Source of the DNA: Pseudorhodobacter antarcticus
GTDB taxonomy: Bacteria > Pseudomonadota > Alphaproteobacteria > Rhodobacterales > Rhodobacteraceae
Length of the DNA: 64,000 nt
NCBI RefSeq assembly: GCF_900110135.1
Contig: NZ_FOCO01000004.1
Span: 90,738 to 154,737 of the forward strand
Reading direction: 5' to 3'
Shown here: positions 56,213 to 63,648 of the stretch, piece after piece
Numbering within the stretch: the stretch's first letter is position 1
Layout: every line of letters starts with the position of its first letter
Translations under genes and position numbers: made by a program
The notes under the pieces: generated by a model
Databases searched by the model: none
The model's input: the letters and a program-made list of their open reading frames with translations, nothing else
Told to the model about the DNA's origin: nothing

Positions 56213-57085
56213 TTATGTGGTCCGCGCAACCCTACTCATCTGCACCGCCAAAATGCCGCCGGCAATAATCACCACACCCGCCACATCCCACAGGGTCAGG
56301 CTTTCCCCCAGCAACGCCGCCGCAATCGCCACTCCGAAAAACGGGTTCAGGAAATGAAACGCCGCCGCGCGCACCGCCCCAATCCGCGCCACCAGCAAAA
56401 ACCAAACCCAAGTGGCCAGTAACCCCGGCACCAAGGTGGTATAGGCAAAGGCCAACCCCAAACGCGGCGTCCAGTTGATATCCCAGCTTTCCAACGCCAC
56501 GGCGGCCACAGCCAGCAGGCTGGCCCCCACCAACATCTGCAAACCCACAATCATCAACAGGTTCCCCCCCGATGATGCGCCCCGCACCGACAGCGTGGCA
56601 AATGTCAGCGCCAAAACGCCAATCCCCAAAAATGCCAGCCCCATCAAATCCATCCCGCCCGAAATGCGGTGGCCCATGATAATCGCCACACCCACAATCC
56701 CCGCAATCAACCCGGCATAGGCCAAAGGCGCAAGCCGTTCGCGGAAAATCAGCCACCCCGACAGCGCCACCAACAACGGCATGGTCGATGCCACGATTGC
56801 GGCCAGCGACGCCTCCACCCACTGCATCGCGACAAAGTTAAACCCAAGGTACAGCGCGTTCTGGCAAACCCCGAAAATCACCGTGGCCCGCCACTGCGCC
56901 CGCGATAACCGCGCGCTTTGCCCCAGCGCCAGCGCAATCGCGACCCCAATCATCCCCGACACCAAAAACCGCAGCGCCAGCGCGGTCAGCGGCGGCGCAT
57001 CCGCCACAATCATCCGCGCCGATGTAAACGCCGACGACCACATCAGCGCGAACGCGAGCCCCATGAACATTGCGCGAATATCCAT
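56213..57085 (-). CDS. EamA family (DMT) transporter
   Basis: Inner-membrane drug/metabolite transporter of 290 aa with ten hydrophobic segments in two EamA repeats; MGLAFALMWSSAFTSARMIV and GLAFAYTTLVPGLLATWVWFLLVARIGAVRAAAFHFLNPFFGV are typical. The ATG at 57085 follows AGGGGATT; upstream codons reach into the DinB gene. It lies 13 bases downstream of the DinB gene, in the same direction, probably one transcript. Substrate unknown. Confidence 0.91.
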   Translation of the reverse strand: MDIRAMFMGLAFALMWSSAFTSARMIVADAPPLTALALRFLVSGMIGVAIALALGQSARLSRAQWRATVIFGVCQNALYLGFNFVAMQWVEASLAAIVASTMPLLVALSGWLIFRERLAPLAYAGLIAGIVGVAIIMGHRISGGMDLMGLAFLGIGVLALTFATLSVRGASSGGNLLMIVGLQMLVGASLLAVAAVALESWDINWTPRLGLAFAYTTLVPGLLATWVWFLLVARIGAVRAAAFHFLNPFFGVAIAAALLGESLTLWDVAGVVIIAGGILAVQMSRVARTT

Positions 57086-57098
57086 CGACAAATCCCCT

Positions 57099-57617
57099 TT
57101 ACAGCGCGTCAAACCGCGCGGGCATGAACGGCACATCGGTATCGCCAGGTTTTGCCCCCGCCGCCGTCAACATCGCATGAATTTGGCCGCGATGATGGGT
57201 TTGATGGTTGAACAGCTGCAACACCAACAGGCCCTTTGGCTTGGTCACATCGCGGCCCAATGCGCCTGAATACCATGTCAAATCACCGTCAAACCACACC
57301 GCATCCACCCCATGCGCCCAATCCAAAATCCGGCCATCAAACACCACACGGGCCGCGCAAAACGCATCCCACCCCATGCCCATATCCACGGACCCCGGAA
57401 TGGTGGTCGCCGCAGGCAACCCCGTCGCGGCAAATCGGTGCATCCACATCTGATCGCCCCACAGCACATGCGCAAACGTCGCCTCGATGGAACCGAAAAA
57501 CGCCCCGCGCGCCAACTGCCGCGCGCCATCATCCAGCCCACCGGCCGCTTCCACCAAATTCTCATTCTGCCACATGTTATATCGCGCCATGGCAACCGCA
57601 TATTCCGCGTTCGGCAT
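57099..57617 (-). CDS. DinB family protein
   Basis: A 172-aa four-helix-bundle protein of the DinB family, metal-dependent enzymes often acting with mycothiol, bacillithiol or glutathione. The three His ligands are expected in AHVLWGDQMWMHRF and QLFNHQTHHRGQIHAML. The ATG at 57617 (MPNAEYAVAMARYNMWQN) fits the family start. Upstream of the EamA gene in one unit. The reaction is not known. Confidence 0.88.
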   Translation of the reverse strand: MPNAEYAVAMARYNMWQNENLVEAAGGLDDGARQLARGAFFGSIEATFAHVLWGDQMWMHRFAATGLPAATTIPGSVDMGMGWDAFCAARVVFDGRILDWAHGVDAVWFDGDLTWYSGALGRDVTKPKGLLVLQLFNHQTHHRGQIHAMLTAAGAKPGDTDVPFMPARFDAL

Positions 57618-57689
57618 CCTACCCCCAAACCCTATGAAAAAGGCCACCCCCTTGCGGAAGTGGCCCCATCCATCGGCATAAACCGAAAA

Positions 57690-57977
57690 TCAGTCGTTGA
57701 CGGAATCTTTCAACGCCTTGGCGATGGTGAACTTCACCTGCTTGTCGGCGCCTTTGGTCATCGTCTCACCTGTGGCCGGGTTGCGCACTTGACGCTCCGG
57801 ACGGGCGCGGCACGCCATTTTGCCCAAACCGGGCAGGGTGATCGCCCCACCGGTTGCCACTTCGCGCGTTACAATCGCTGCAACCGCATCCAGTGCTGCA
57901 CCGGCAGTTTTCTTGTCTGCGCCCATTTCTTCGGCCAGCGCTGCAATCAACTGCGTCTTGGTCATTGGCTTGTTCAT
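57690..57977 (-). CDS. HU family DNA-binding protein
   Basis: Small nucleoid-associated protein of 95 aa. MTKTQLIAALAEEMGADKKTAG is the HU helical body and RPERQVRNPATGETM the DNA-intercalating arm, with the Pro of NPATGE conserved. The ATG at 57977 follows AGGACGT; a longer frame would add 30 codons of Cys-rich sequence without HU similarity. The N-terminal Met-Asn-Lys-Pro extension is a few residues longer than standard HU. Confidence 0.94.
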   Translation of the reverse strand: MNKPMTKTQLIAALAEEMGADKKTAGAALDAVAAIVTREVATGGAITLPGLGKMACRARPERQVRNPATGETMTKGADKQVKFTIAKALKDSVND

Positions 57978-58032
57978 ACGTCCTGTCTCCATGTTTCTGC
58001 CTGTCGTTAAACAAGGCCTTAAGCAGCCCTTT

Positions 58033-58046
58033 GGGGCAGATGCCCC
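58033..58046. promoter_or_regulatory. Hairpin in the HU leader region
   Basis: GGGGC / GCCCC with a 4-base loop about 55 bases upstream of the HU ATG, between the amn stop and HU. It may end amn or structure the HU leader; there is no T-run on the minus strand. Confidence 0.3.
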
Positions 58047-58122
58047 TGCTACACAGGTTTTTGCCACCTAAATCAAGCCCAAATTCCATAAAACCAACCG
58101 ATATAGGCAGGTTTGCACCGCT

Positions 58123-59604
58123 TTACAGGAAGGCCGTTTCCTCAAAACTGCGCAACTTGCGGCTGTGGATGCGTTCCAGCGGCATTTCGCGCAACCGTTC
58201 CATCGCGCGAATACCAATCTGCAAATGTCGCGCCACTTGGGTTTTGTAGAAATCAGACGCCATGCCTGGCAGCTTCAACTCCCCATGCAAGGGCTTGTCG
58301 GACACACACAGCAGCGTGCCATAAGGCACCCGAAACCGAAAGCCATTGGCGGCAATGGTTGCAGATTCCATATCCAGCGCAATCGCGCGCGATTGTGACA
58401 GCCGCTTCACCGGGCCCGATTGGTCGCGCAATTCCCAGTTGCGGTTGTCAATCGTGGCCACCGTGCCGGTCCGCATGATCCGCTTCAAATCGAACCCCTG
58501 CAATTGCGTCACATCGGCCACCGCCGCCTCCAGTGCGATCTGAATTTCGGCCAGCGCGGGGATGGGCACCCACACGGGCAGGTCATCATCCAACACATGG
58601 TCCTCGCGCAAATACGCATGGGCCAGCACAAAATCCCCCAGGCGCTGGCTGTTGCGCAGGCCCGCGCAATGGCCCACCATCATCCAGGCATGGGGGCGCA
58701 GCACGGCAATATGGTCGGTCGCGGTTTTCGCGTTGCTTGGCCCCACCCCGATGTTGACCAAGGTAATCCCCTGCCCATCGGCGCGTTTCAAATGATAGGT
58801 TGGCATTTGCGGCAGCTTTAATGGTGCTGCCAGCACGCCGTCCGCATCCGTCAAAACCGCGTTGCCCGTGCCCACAAACGCCGTATATCCGCTGGCGGGG
58901 TCTGCCAACATCTGGCGGGCATAGGCCTCAAACTCCTCCACATAAAACTGATAGTTGGTGAACAGCACATGGTTTTGGAAATGTTCGGGGTAGGTGGCGG
59001 TGTAATGCGTCAGGCGCGCAAGGCTGTAATCGACGCGCTGCGCGGTAAACGGCGCTAGCGGGAATGACCCATCGGGATGCGCCGTGCGCGTGCCATTCAC
59101 AATATCATCGTTTGTCGTCGCCAAATCTGGCACGTCAAACACATCGCGCAGCGAAAACTCCAACACGCCCTCTTGCGGGATGGACACACCGGGATTGCCC
59201 GCCACGGCAAAATGCACGGGGATTGGCGTGTCGGACGGCCCAATTTGCACCGTGACCCCGTGGTTTTTCATCAACAAATCAATTTGCTGGATCAGGTATT
59301 GCCGGAACAGATCGGGCCGGGTGATCGTGGTGGAATAGGTGCCGGGCTGGGCCACATGGCCAAAACTCAATCGGCTGTCGCTTTTGGTATGGCTGGTCGT
59401 GGTCAACCGGATTTCGGGGTAAAATGCCCGGATGCGCGTGGCGGGCTTGTCGCCCAACACCGCCGCGCTGAAATGGCGCGCCAAAAATGCCGTGGCCTGC
59501 GCATACAGCGCCTCCAACTGGTCCACTGCCGCCTCGGCCGCGGTGAATTGGTCACTGATCGGGTGATCTGGCGTTAAAATAGAGAGGGTTTTATCATCAT
59601 GCAT
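58123..59604 (-). CDS. amn: AMP nucleosidase
   Basis: Cytoplasmic enzyme splitting AMP into adenine and ribose-5-phosphate (EC 3.2.2.4). The N-terminal ~170 residues are the Amn-specific regulatory domain (TAAEAAVDQLEALYAQATAFL); the C-terminal half is a nucleoside-phosphorylase-like fold with NIGVGPSNAKT, MMVGHCAGLRNSQRLGDFVLAHAYLRED and the catalytic ALDMESATIAANGFRFRVPYGTLLCVSD. 493 aa matches the family. It lies upstream of HU in the same direction. Confidence 0.96.
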   Translation of the reverse strand: MHDDKTLSILTPDHPISDQFTAAEAAVDQLEALYAQATAFLARHFSAAVLGDKPATRIRAFYPEIRLTTTSHTKSDSRLSFGHVAQPGTYSTTITRPDLFRQYLIQQIDLLMKNHGVTVQIGPSDTPIPVHFAVAGNPGVSIPQEGVLEFSLRDVFDVPDLATTNDDIVNGTRTAHPDGSFPLAPFTAQRVDYSLARLTHYTATYPEHFQNHVLFTNYQFYVEEFEAYARQMLADPASGYTAFVGTGNAVLTDADGVLAAPLKLPQMPTYHLKRADGQGITLVNIGVGPSNAKTATDHIAVLRPHAWMMVGHCAGLRNSQRLGDFVLAHAYLREDHVLDDDLPVWVPIPALAEIQIALEAAVADVTQLQGFDLKRIMRTGTVATIDNRNWELRDQSGPVKRLSQSRAIALDMESATIAANGFRFRVPYGTLLCVSDKPLHGELKLPGMASDFYKTQVARHLQIGIRAMERLREMPLERIHSRKLRSFEETAFL

Positions 59605-59724
59605 GGGTCAGGTCTTTTTCTTGTTATGTCTTTGGGGCGCGCTGGCCCGCGTGGCCCTCACCAAGCCCTATCTTTCCCGTAAAATCAAGTTGCACCTCGG
59701 GTAAGGGCGCTGGATAACAGGGGC

Positions 59725-60567
59725 ATGAAAACACTCCTCTCCCTTGGTCATGGCTATTCCGCGCAATCTTTGGCCCGCATTTTGCGGCCCCTTGGCTGGC
59801 GTATCATCGGCACCACCCGCAGTGCGGCCCGTGCCGATGCCTTGCGCGCAGATGGGGTGGAACCGCTGATCTGGCCGGGCGATGATCTTGGCCCCGCCTT
59901 GGCGCAGGCCACGCATCTGCTTGCGTCCATCGCACCCGATGCAGGCGGCGATCCGGTCCTTGCCGCCCACGCCGCCCAAATTGCCGCCGCACCGTTGGAA
60001 TGGGCGGGGTATCTGTCCACAACGGGCGTTTACGGCGATCATCAAGGCGGATGGGTGGATGAAGAAACCCCCTTAACCGCCGGCACCACCCGCGGCCAAC
60101 AGCGCATCCATGCCGAACAGCAATGGCGCGCCCTTGGCCTGCCGCTGCATATTTTTCGCCTTGCAGGCATCTATGGCCCCGGTCGTGGCCCCTTCGCCAA
60201 GGTCCGCGATGGCACCGCCCGCCGCATCCTCAAACCGAACCAAGTGTTTTCGCGCATCCATGTCGATGATATCGGCCAAACCCTTGCCGCCTCCATCGCA
60301 AACCCGAACGCAGGCCGTATCTACAACGTCTGCGACAACGACCCCGCCCCGCCCGAAGATGTGATCGCTCACGCCGCCGCACTTTTGGGCCTGCCCATCC
60401 CTGCGGCCGAAAACTGGCAAGACGCGGATATGACGCCCATGGCCCGCAGCTTTTACGCCGAAAGCAAACGGGTGGATAACACCCGCCTCAAAACCGAACT
60501 CGGGGTCAGCCTCCTCCACCCCACCTACCGCGCGGGGCTACAAAGCTTGCTTCAAAACGGCGACTGA
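59725..60567 (+). CDS. SDR/epimerase family protein, YeeZ-like
   Basis: A 280-aa extended-SDR fold protein. The cofactor loop is SLGHGYSAQSLARIL at the N-terminus rather than the classical GxxGxxG; later the catalytic-type segment is YLSTTGVYGDHQGGWVDEETP with the family's STTGVYG. RLAGIYGPGRGPF and RIHVDDIGQTL are typical. It matches the YeeZ-like NAD(P)-dependent group of unknown substrate. Divergent from amn across 120 bp; followed by the recurrent motif. Confidence 0.87.
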   Translation: MKTLLSLGHGYSAQSLARILRPLGWRIIGTTRSAARADALRADGVEPLIWPGDDLGPALAQATHLLASIAPDAGGDPVLAAHAAQIAAAPLEWAGYLSTTGVYGDHQGGWVDEETPLTAGTTRGQQRIHAEQQWRALGLPLHIFRLAGIYGPGRGPFAKVRDGTARRILKPNQVFSRIHVDDIGQTLAASIANPNAGRIYNVCDNDPAPPEDVIAHAAALLGLPIPAAENWQDADMTPMARSFYAESKRVDNTRLKTELGVSLLHPTYRAGLQSLLQNGD

Positions 60568-60595
60568 TTTCATCTGGGTAAAAATACCTCGGGGT
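60568..60595 (+). repeat. Recurrent 3'-flanking motif, copy after the YeeZ-like gene
   Basis: TTTCATCTGGGTAAAAATACC then TCGGGG, starting right after the stop codon and running into a G/C hairpin at 60597-60611. Confidence 0.65.
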
Positions 60596-60596
60596 T

Positions 60597-60611
60597 GGGG
60601 GCAGCGCCCCC
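60597..60611 (+). terminator. G/C hairpin after the YeeZ-like gene
   Basis: GGGGGC / GCCCCC around AGC, directly following a copy of the recurrent motif; no T-run, so possibly rho-dependent end or mRNA stabiliser. Confidence 0.4.
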
Positions 60612-60622
60612 ACCGACCTTGG

Positions 60623-60850
60623 TCACAATCCCCCGCGTATCCCTTTCAGGCAATTCGCAGGCCCGCGATCTTCCGCGCTATAGCCGATCTCGCCACAAGT
60701 CTCACAGCGAAACTCCCGCAACCCCGAACTGCGCCGTGGGTGGCTTTTCACCCAACGGCACCCCGATGCTCTGTGCAAAACACCCCTGCGGCGCACCACC
60801 CAAGCCACCAAAACCACAGCCAACACAGCAACCAAGAAAATAATCGGCAT
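60623..60850 (-). CDS. Small membrane protein with Cys motif, 75 aa
   Basis: One N-terminal membrane segment (IIFLVAVLAVVLVAWVV), then a basic stretch and a C-terminal module FRCETCGEIGYSAEDRGPANC with CxxC plus a further Cys, possibly a small zinc or redox site. No named family known to me. It begins 11 bases after the nfeD stop and is the third gene of the qmcA-nfeD unit, suggesting a role at the same membrane microdomain, which is inference. Confidence 0.7.
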   Translation of the reverse strand: MPIIFLVAVLAVVLVAWVVRRRGVLHRASGCRWVKSHPRRSSGLREFRCETCGEIGYSAEDRGPANCLKGIRGGL

Positions 60851-60861
60851 AAGGGGTTTTT

Positions 60862-61134
60862 TCAGTTGTCGTTAATATCGCGGTCCCAGATTTTCGCTGT
60901 CCCCGCCTGTGGCCCCAACATCCGCCGCGTCATAAACCACGCAGCCAGCGACGCCAGCGCAAACACCAGCAGCGTTGCGGGCAATCCCCCCAACACGCCA
61001 ATCCCCACCAAAACCCCCGTCACCACCGCACCAATCGCAAACCCAAGAAAGACATAGGCCGGCGCGATCACCTCCAACACCCCCATCGCGAACCCAAACA
61101 CAATCCAGGCCCACCAAATGCCAAACCAACTCAT
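60862..61134 (-). CDS. NfeD family membrane protein
   Basis: Short NfeD-type protein of 90 aa with three membrane segments (WAWIVFGFAMGVLEVIAPAYVFLGFAIGAVVTGV) and little of the C-terminal OB-fold, corresponding to the truncated NfeD1b type that pairs with SPFH proteins. Its start overlaps the qmcA stop by 4 bases. Confidence 0.92.
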   Translation of the reverse strand: MSWFGIWWAWIVFGFAMGVLEVIAPAYVFLGFAIGAVVTGVLVGIGVLGGLPATLLVFALASLAAWFMTRRMLGPQAGTAKIWDRDINDN

Positions 61135-62012
61135 GCCCGGCCCTTCAGCATCTTGAACGCATCGCCAAACGCATCCAACGCCTGCGCAGGCACAATAATC
61201 ATCTGCTTGCCCGCCCCTTGGCCCACGGCGGTCAACGCCTCCACCTGCTTCAACGCGACTTGGTACTGCGCCGCCTCAATCCCGCTTTCCTTAATGGCAA
61301 CGGCGATCACCCCGGTGGCATAGGCTTCGGCATCGGCCAACACGCGCCGCGCCTTGGCCTCCTGCTCGGCCGCATACAACTCCGCATCCGCGTTCAGCTC
61401 AACCGCCCGCTTCTTGCCCTCGGCCTCGGTCACTTGCGCCCGCCGCGCGCGTTCCGCGTTCAACTGCTGCAACATCGCCGTGCGCGTCGCCTCATCAAGG
61501 TTCACGTCCAAAATCTCGGCCCGCGTCACCTCAATCCCCCAGTCATCGACCAACAGCCGCACCTGCTCGCGCACATTCGTGGCCACCTCGGCGCGATTGC
61601 TCTGCACTTGGTCCAATTCCATCTTGCCAATCTCGGACCGCACAATTCCCGCCACCGTCGTCGCAATCGCGGCATCCACATCGCGGATCCGGTACACTGT
61701 CTTTTCCGGCTCAATAATCCGGTAAAACACGCTCGTCTCCACCTTCACCAACACGTTGTCCGTCGTAATTGCGTCCTGCAACGCGGTCGGCAACTGCCGC
61801 TCTAGGATGGAAATCTTATGCGCCACCTTATCCAAAAACGGCACGACAAAGTTAATCCCCGGCCCCAGCACCGCCCGCAACCGCCCAAACCGCTCCACCA
61901 CATGCTTTTCCGATTGCGGCACAATCCGCACCCCCAGAAAAATACAAACAATGATAAACACCGCGACCGCAATGAACACCGCATTGCCACCAATAAACTG
62001 CTCAATATCCAT
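61131..62012 (-). CDS. qmcA: SPFH/Band 7 protein, paraslipin QmcA
   Basis: Membrane-anchored SPFH (stomatin/prohibitin) protein of 293 aa, forming microdomain oligomers and modulating membrane proteases in other bacteria. One N-terminal anchor (~8-30), Band 7 domain ~30-200 (VPQSEKHVVERFGRLRAVLGPG...) and a C-terminal coiled coil with Ala/Glu-rich EAKARRVLADAEAYATGVI. The ATG at 62012 is preferred over a frame 20 codons longer. First gene of the qmcA-nfeD-small protein operon. Confidence 0.94.
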   Translation of the reverse strand: MDIEQFIGGNAVFIAVAVFIIVCIFLGVRIVPQSEKHVVERFGRLRAVLGPGINFVVPFLDKVAHKISILERQLPTALQDAITTDNVLVKVETSVFYRIIEPEKTVYRIRDVDAAIATTVAGIVRSEIGKMELDQVQSNRAEVATNVREQVRLLVDDWGIEVTRAEILDVNLDEATRTAMLQQLNAERARRAQVTEAEGKKRAVELNADAELYAAEQEAKARRVLADAEAYATGVIAVAIKESGIEAAQYQVALKQVEALTAVGQGAGKQMIIVPAQALDAFGDAFKMLKGRA

Positions 62013-62082
62013 CGCACCCACCTTTAATTCAAACGTTCCCCCATAAATGGCCGCTATCGCCCCCCCATGCAAGGCAATCTAG

Positions 62083-62925
62083 ATGCTCCACCGCCTCCTC
62101 ATCGACCAAATCGACACAAACGCCCTGCCGCGCGATCGCACCCACCTTGATGCCGCGGCCCTAAACGAACTCCAAACCTCCATCGCTCAAAACGGTCTGC
62201 GCATGCCGATTGAGGTGTTTGCCACCACCGGCCCCCGCCCCTACGCCCTCATCTCCGGCCTGCGCCGCCTCACCGCCGTCACCAACATCGCCCAATTGCG
62301 CGGCCAGCCCGCCGAAATCGACGCCTTCATCCGCACCCCCAAAACCTTGGCCGAGGCGCTGACCGCGATGGTCGAAGAAAACGACATCCGCCAAAACCTA
62401 TCCCCTTGGGAGCGTGCGCACATCATCACCACCCTGCGCGACAATGGTGAATTTGAAACCTTGGACGCCGCCACACAGGCCCTCTACCCCCACGCCGACA
62501 AATCCCGCCGCCAACGCCTGCGCGCCTGCGCTTTGGTGGTCGAAGACCTCGACGGCCTCCTCACCACGCCCGAAGCATGGTCCGAACGCCAACTCCTGCG
62601 GCTCGCCGCCGCTTTACGAGCCGACTTCACCCCCCTCATCATCGCAACCCTACAAGCCAACACAGGCAAATCCCCCGCCGCCCAATGGCACGCCCTTCAA
62701 CCGATATTCTTGGAACTCGCCCAACCCGAAACCAACCAAAGCACCCCCCAACCCGACACCCCCCAACCCCCCGGCCGCCCCCGCCGAACCTTAGCCCCCC
62801 GCCAAGGCCTCCTCATCCGCCGAGAACGCACCCCCACAGGCTGGCTCCTGCGGTTCACAGGGCCAGAGGCAACAGGCATGCTGATGGAAGATGTGATGGA
62901 CGAGGTGGAGCGGAGGTTTGGGTGA
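62083..62925 (+). CDS. ParB/RepB-type nuclease-domain protein, stand-alone
   Basis: A 280-aa protein with a ParB N-terminal domain (DRTHLDAAALNELQTSIAQNGLRMPIEVF, SGLRRLTAV as the GxRR-like CTP-binding motif) followed by a helix-turn-helix region (ENDIRQNLSPWERAHII) and a Pro-rich linker. No ParA partner or parS site is visible, so it is not the main chromosome partition ParB. Such orphan ParB-like proteins are frequent in Rhodobacteraceae; function unknown. The C-terminal ~50 residues (PRQGLLIRRERTPTGWLLRF) look like a separate small domain. Confidence 0.86.
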   Translation: MLHRLLIDQIDTNALPRDRTHLDAAALNELQTSIAQNGLRMPIEVFATTGPRPYALISGLRRLTAVTNIAQLRGQPAEIDAFIRTPKTLAEALTAMVEENDIRQNLSPWERAHIITTLRDNGEFETLDAATQALYPHADKSRRQRLRACALVVEDLDGLLTTPEAWSERQLLRLAAALRADFTPLIIATLQANTGKSPAAQWHALQPIFLELAQPETNQSTPQPDTPQPPGRPRRTLAPRQGLLIRRERTPTGWLLRFTGPEATGMLMEDVMDEVERRFG

Positions 62926-62932
62926 GGGGGGG

Positions 62933-63648
62933 CTAAGCTGGATGGTCCATATCAAGTACTACGTTGGATTGTTCTGCTCTAAGCCGGACGTACCCACGAA
63001 GCATTTTTTCTGTAAATTCGTACCAACCTTGCCTAGTTCCACTTAATATCGAAGCATGTGTTGGCTTTTTTAGGCTGTTTAGCCGTTGATTGAAGCGTGT
63101 TCTGTCGAGCGGCTTTTGATCTCGGGCTTTCATTATTCTTTCGTAGGAAGTGAAAATATCCGCGCTGCGGCGCGAAAGCTCATGGCCGTCAGCGGCAGCC
63201 CATAAAACGCTTTCATAATCGTCACTATATTTTCGAGTAGCTGCCTCATAAGGACCACGAAGACTGATATCCATCGCGCTTGCTGCATCTGCCATTGCTT
63301 CGGAAAAAAGCTCTGCTGTGATAATGCCTTGATTCTTTGCCTCGTACACTCGCCAAAATAGTTTTTCTGAAATGAAGTGTACGTAATGAGGGAAGCCGTC
63401 GCTAATTCGCGCTATTCTTATTGTCGTATCTCTATCGTTTCGTATTCCAATCTTCTCTGCCGCACTTGAGACAATTTCAAACCTAGCTTCCCAAGGAAGC
63501 TGACCTAAGCCAACAGCGTGAAAGTACCTATCTGCGCTGGCATGTGCGGCCATTATTTTTTCAGTGCTTTCACCAATTCCACAAAAAATGAATCTCGCCG
63601 GAACGTGCCGATCAGAAATTTGCTTTACGAAATTCGTGAATAGGACTT
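62933..63648 (-). pseudogene. 3' fragment of an AAA-type ATPase gene cut by the IS element
   Basis: About 237 codons remain of a larger protein. The fragment has VPARFIFCGIGESTEKIMAAH, RYFHAVGLGQLPWEARFEIV and ISDGFPHYVHFISEKLF, the sensor/lid part of an Orc/Cdc6-like AAA ATPase; the P-loop half would lie on the far side of the insertion. Bases are visibly AT-richer than all neighbours (many AAA, ATT, TCT codons), suggesting acquisition from elsewhere. The first 27 codons of the open frame belong to the IS. Expression from the IS end is possible but would lack the ATP site. Confidence 0.8.

Noticed and set aside
12309..57838. GGGCAGGG octamers (e.g. 12309, 29516, 29564, 42901, 57831) mostly on the + strand as FtsK-orienting KOPS
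   Set aside because: Opposite-strand matches also exist (e.g. 13396, 58770), the octamer is common in GC-rich DNA and KOPS for this lineage is not established to me; the count was by eye.
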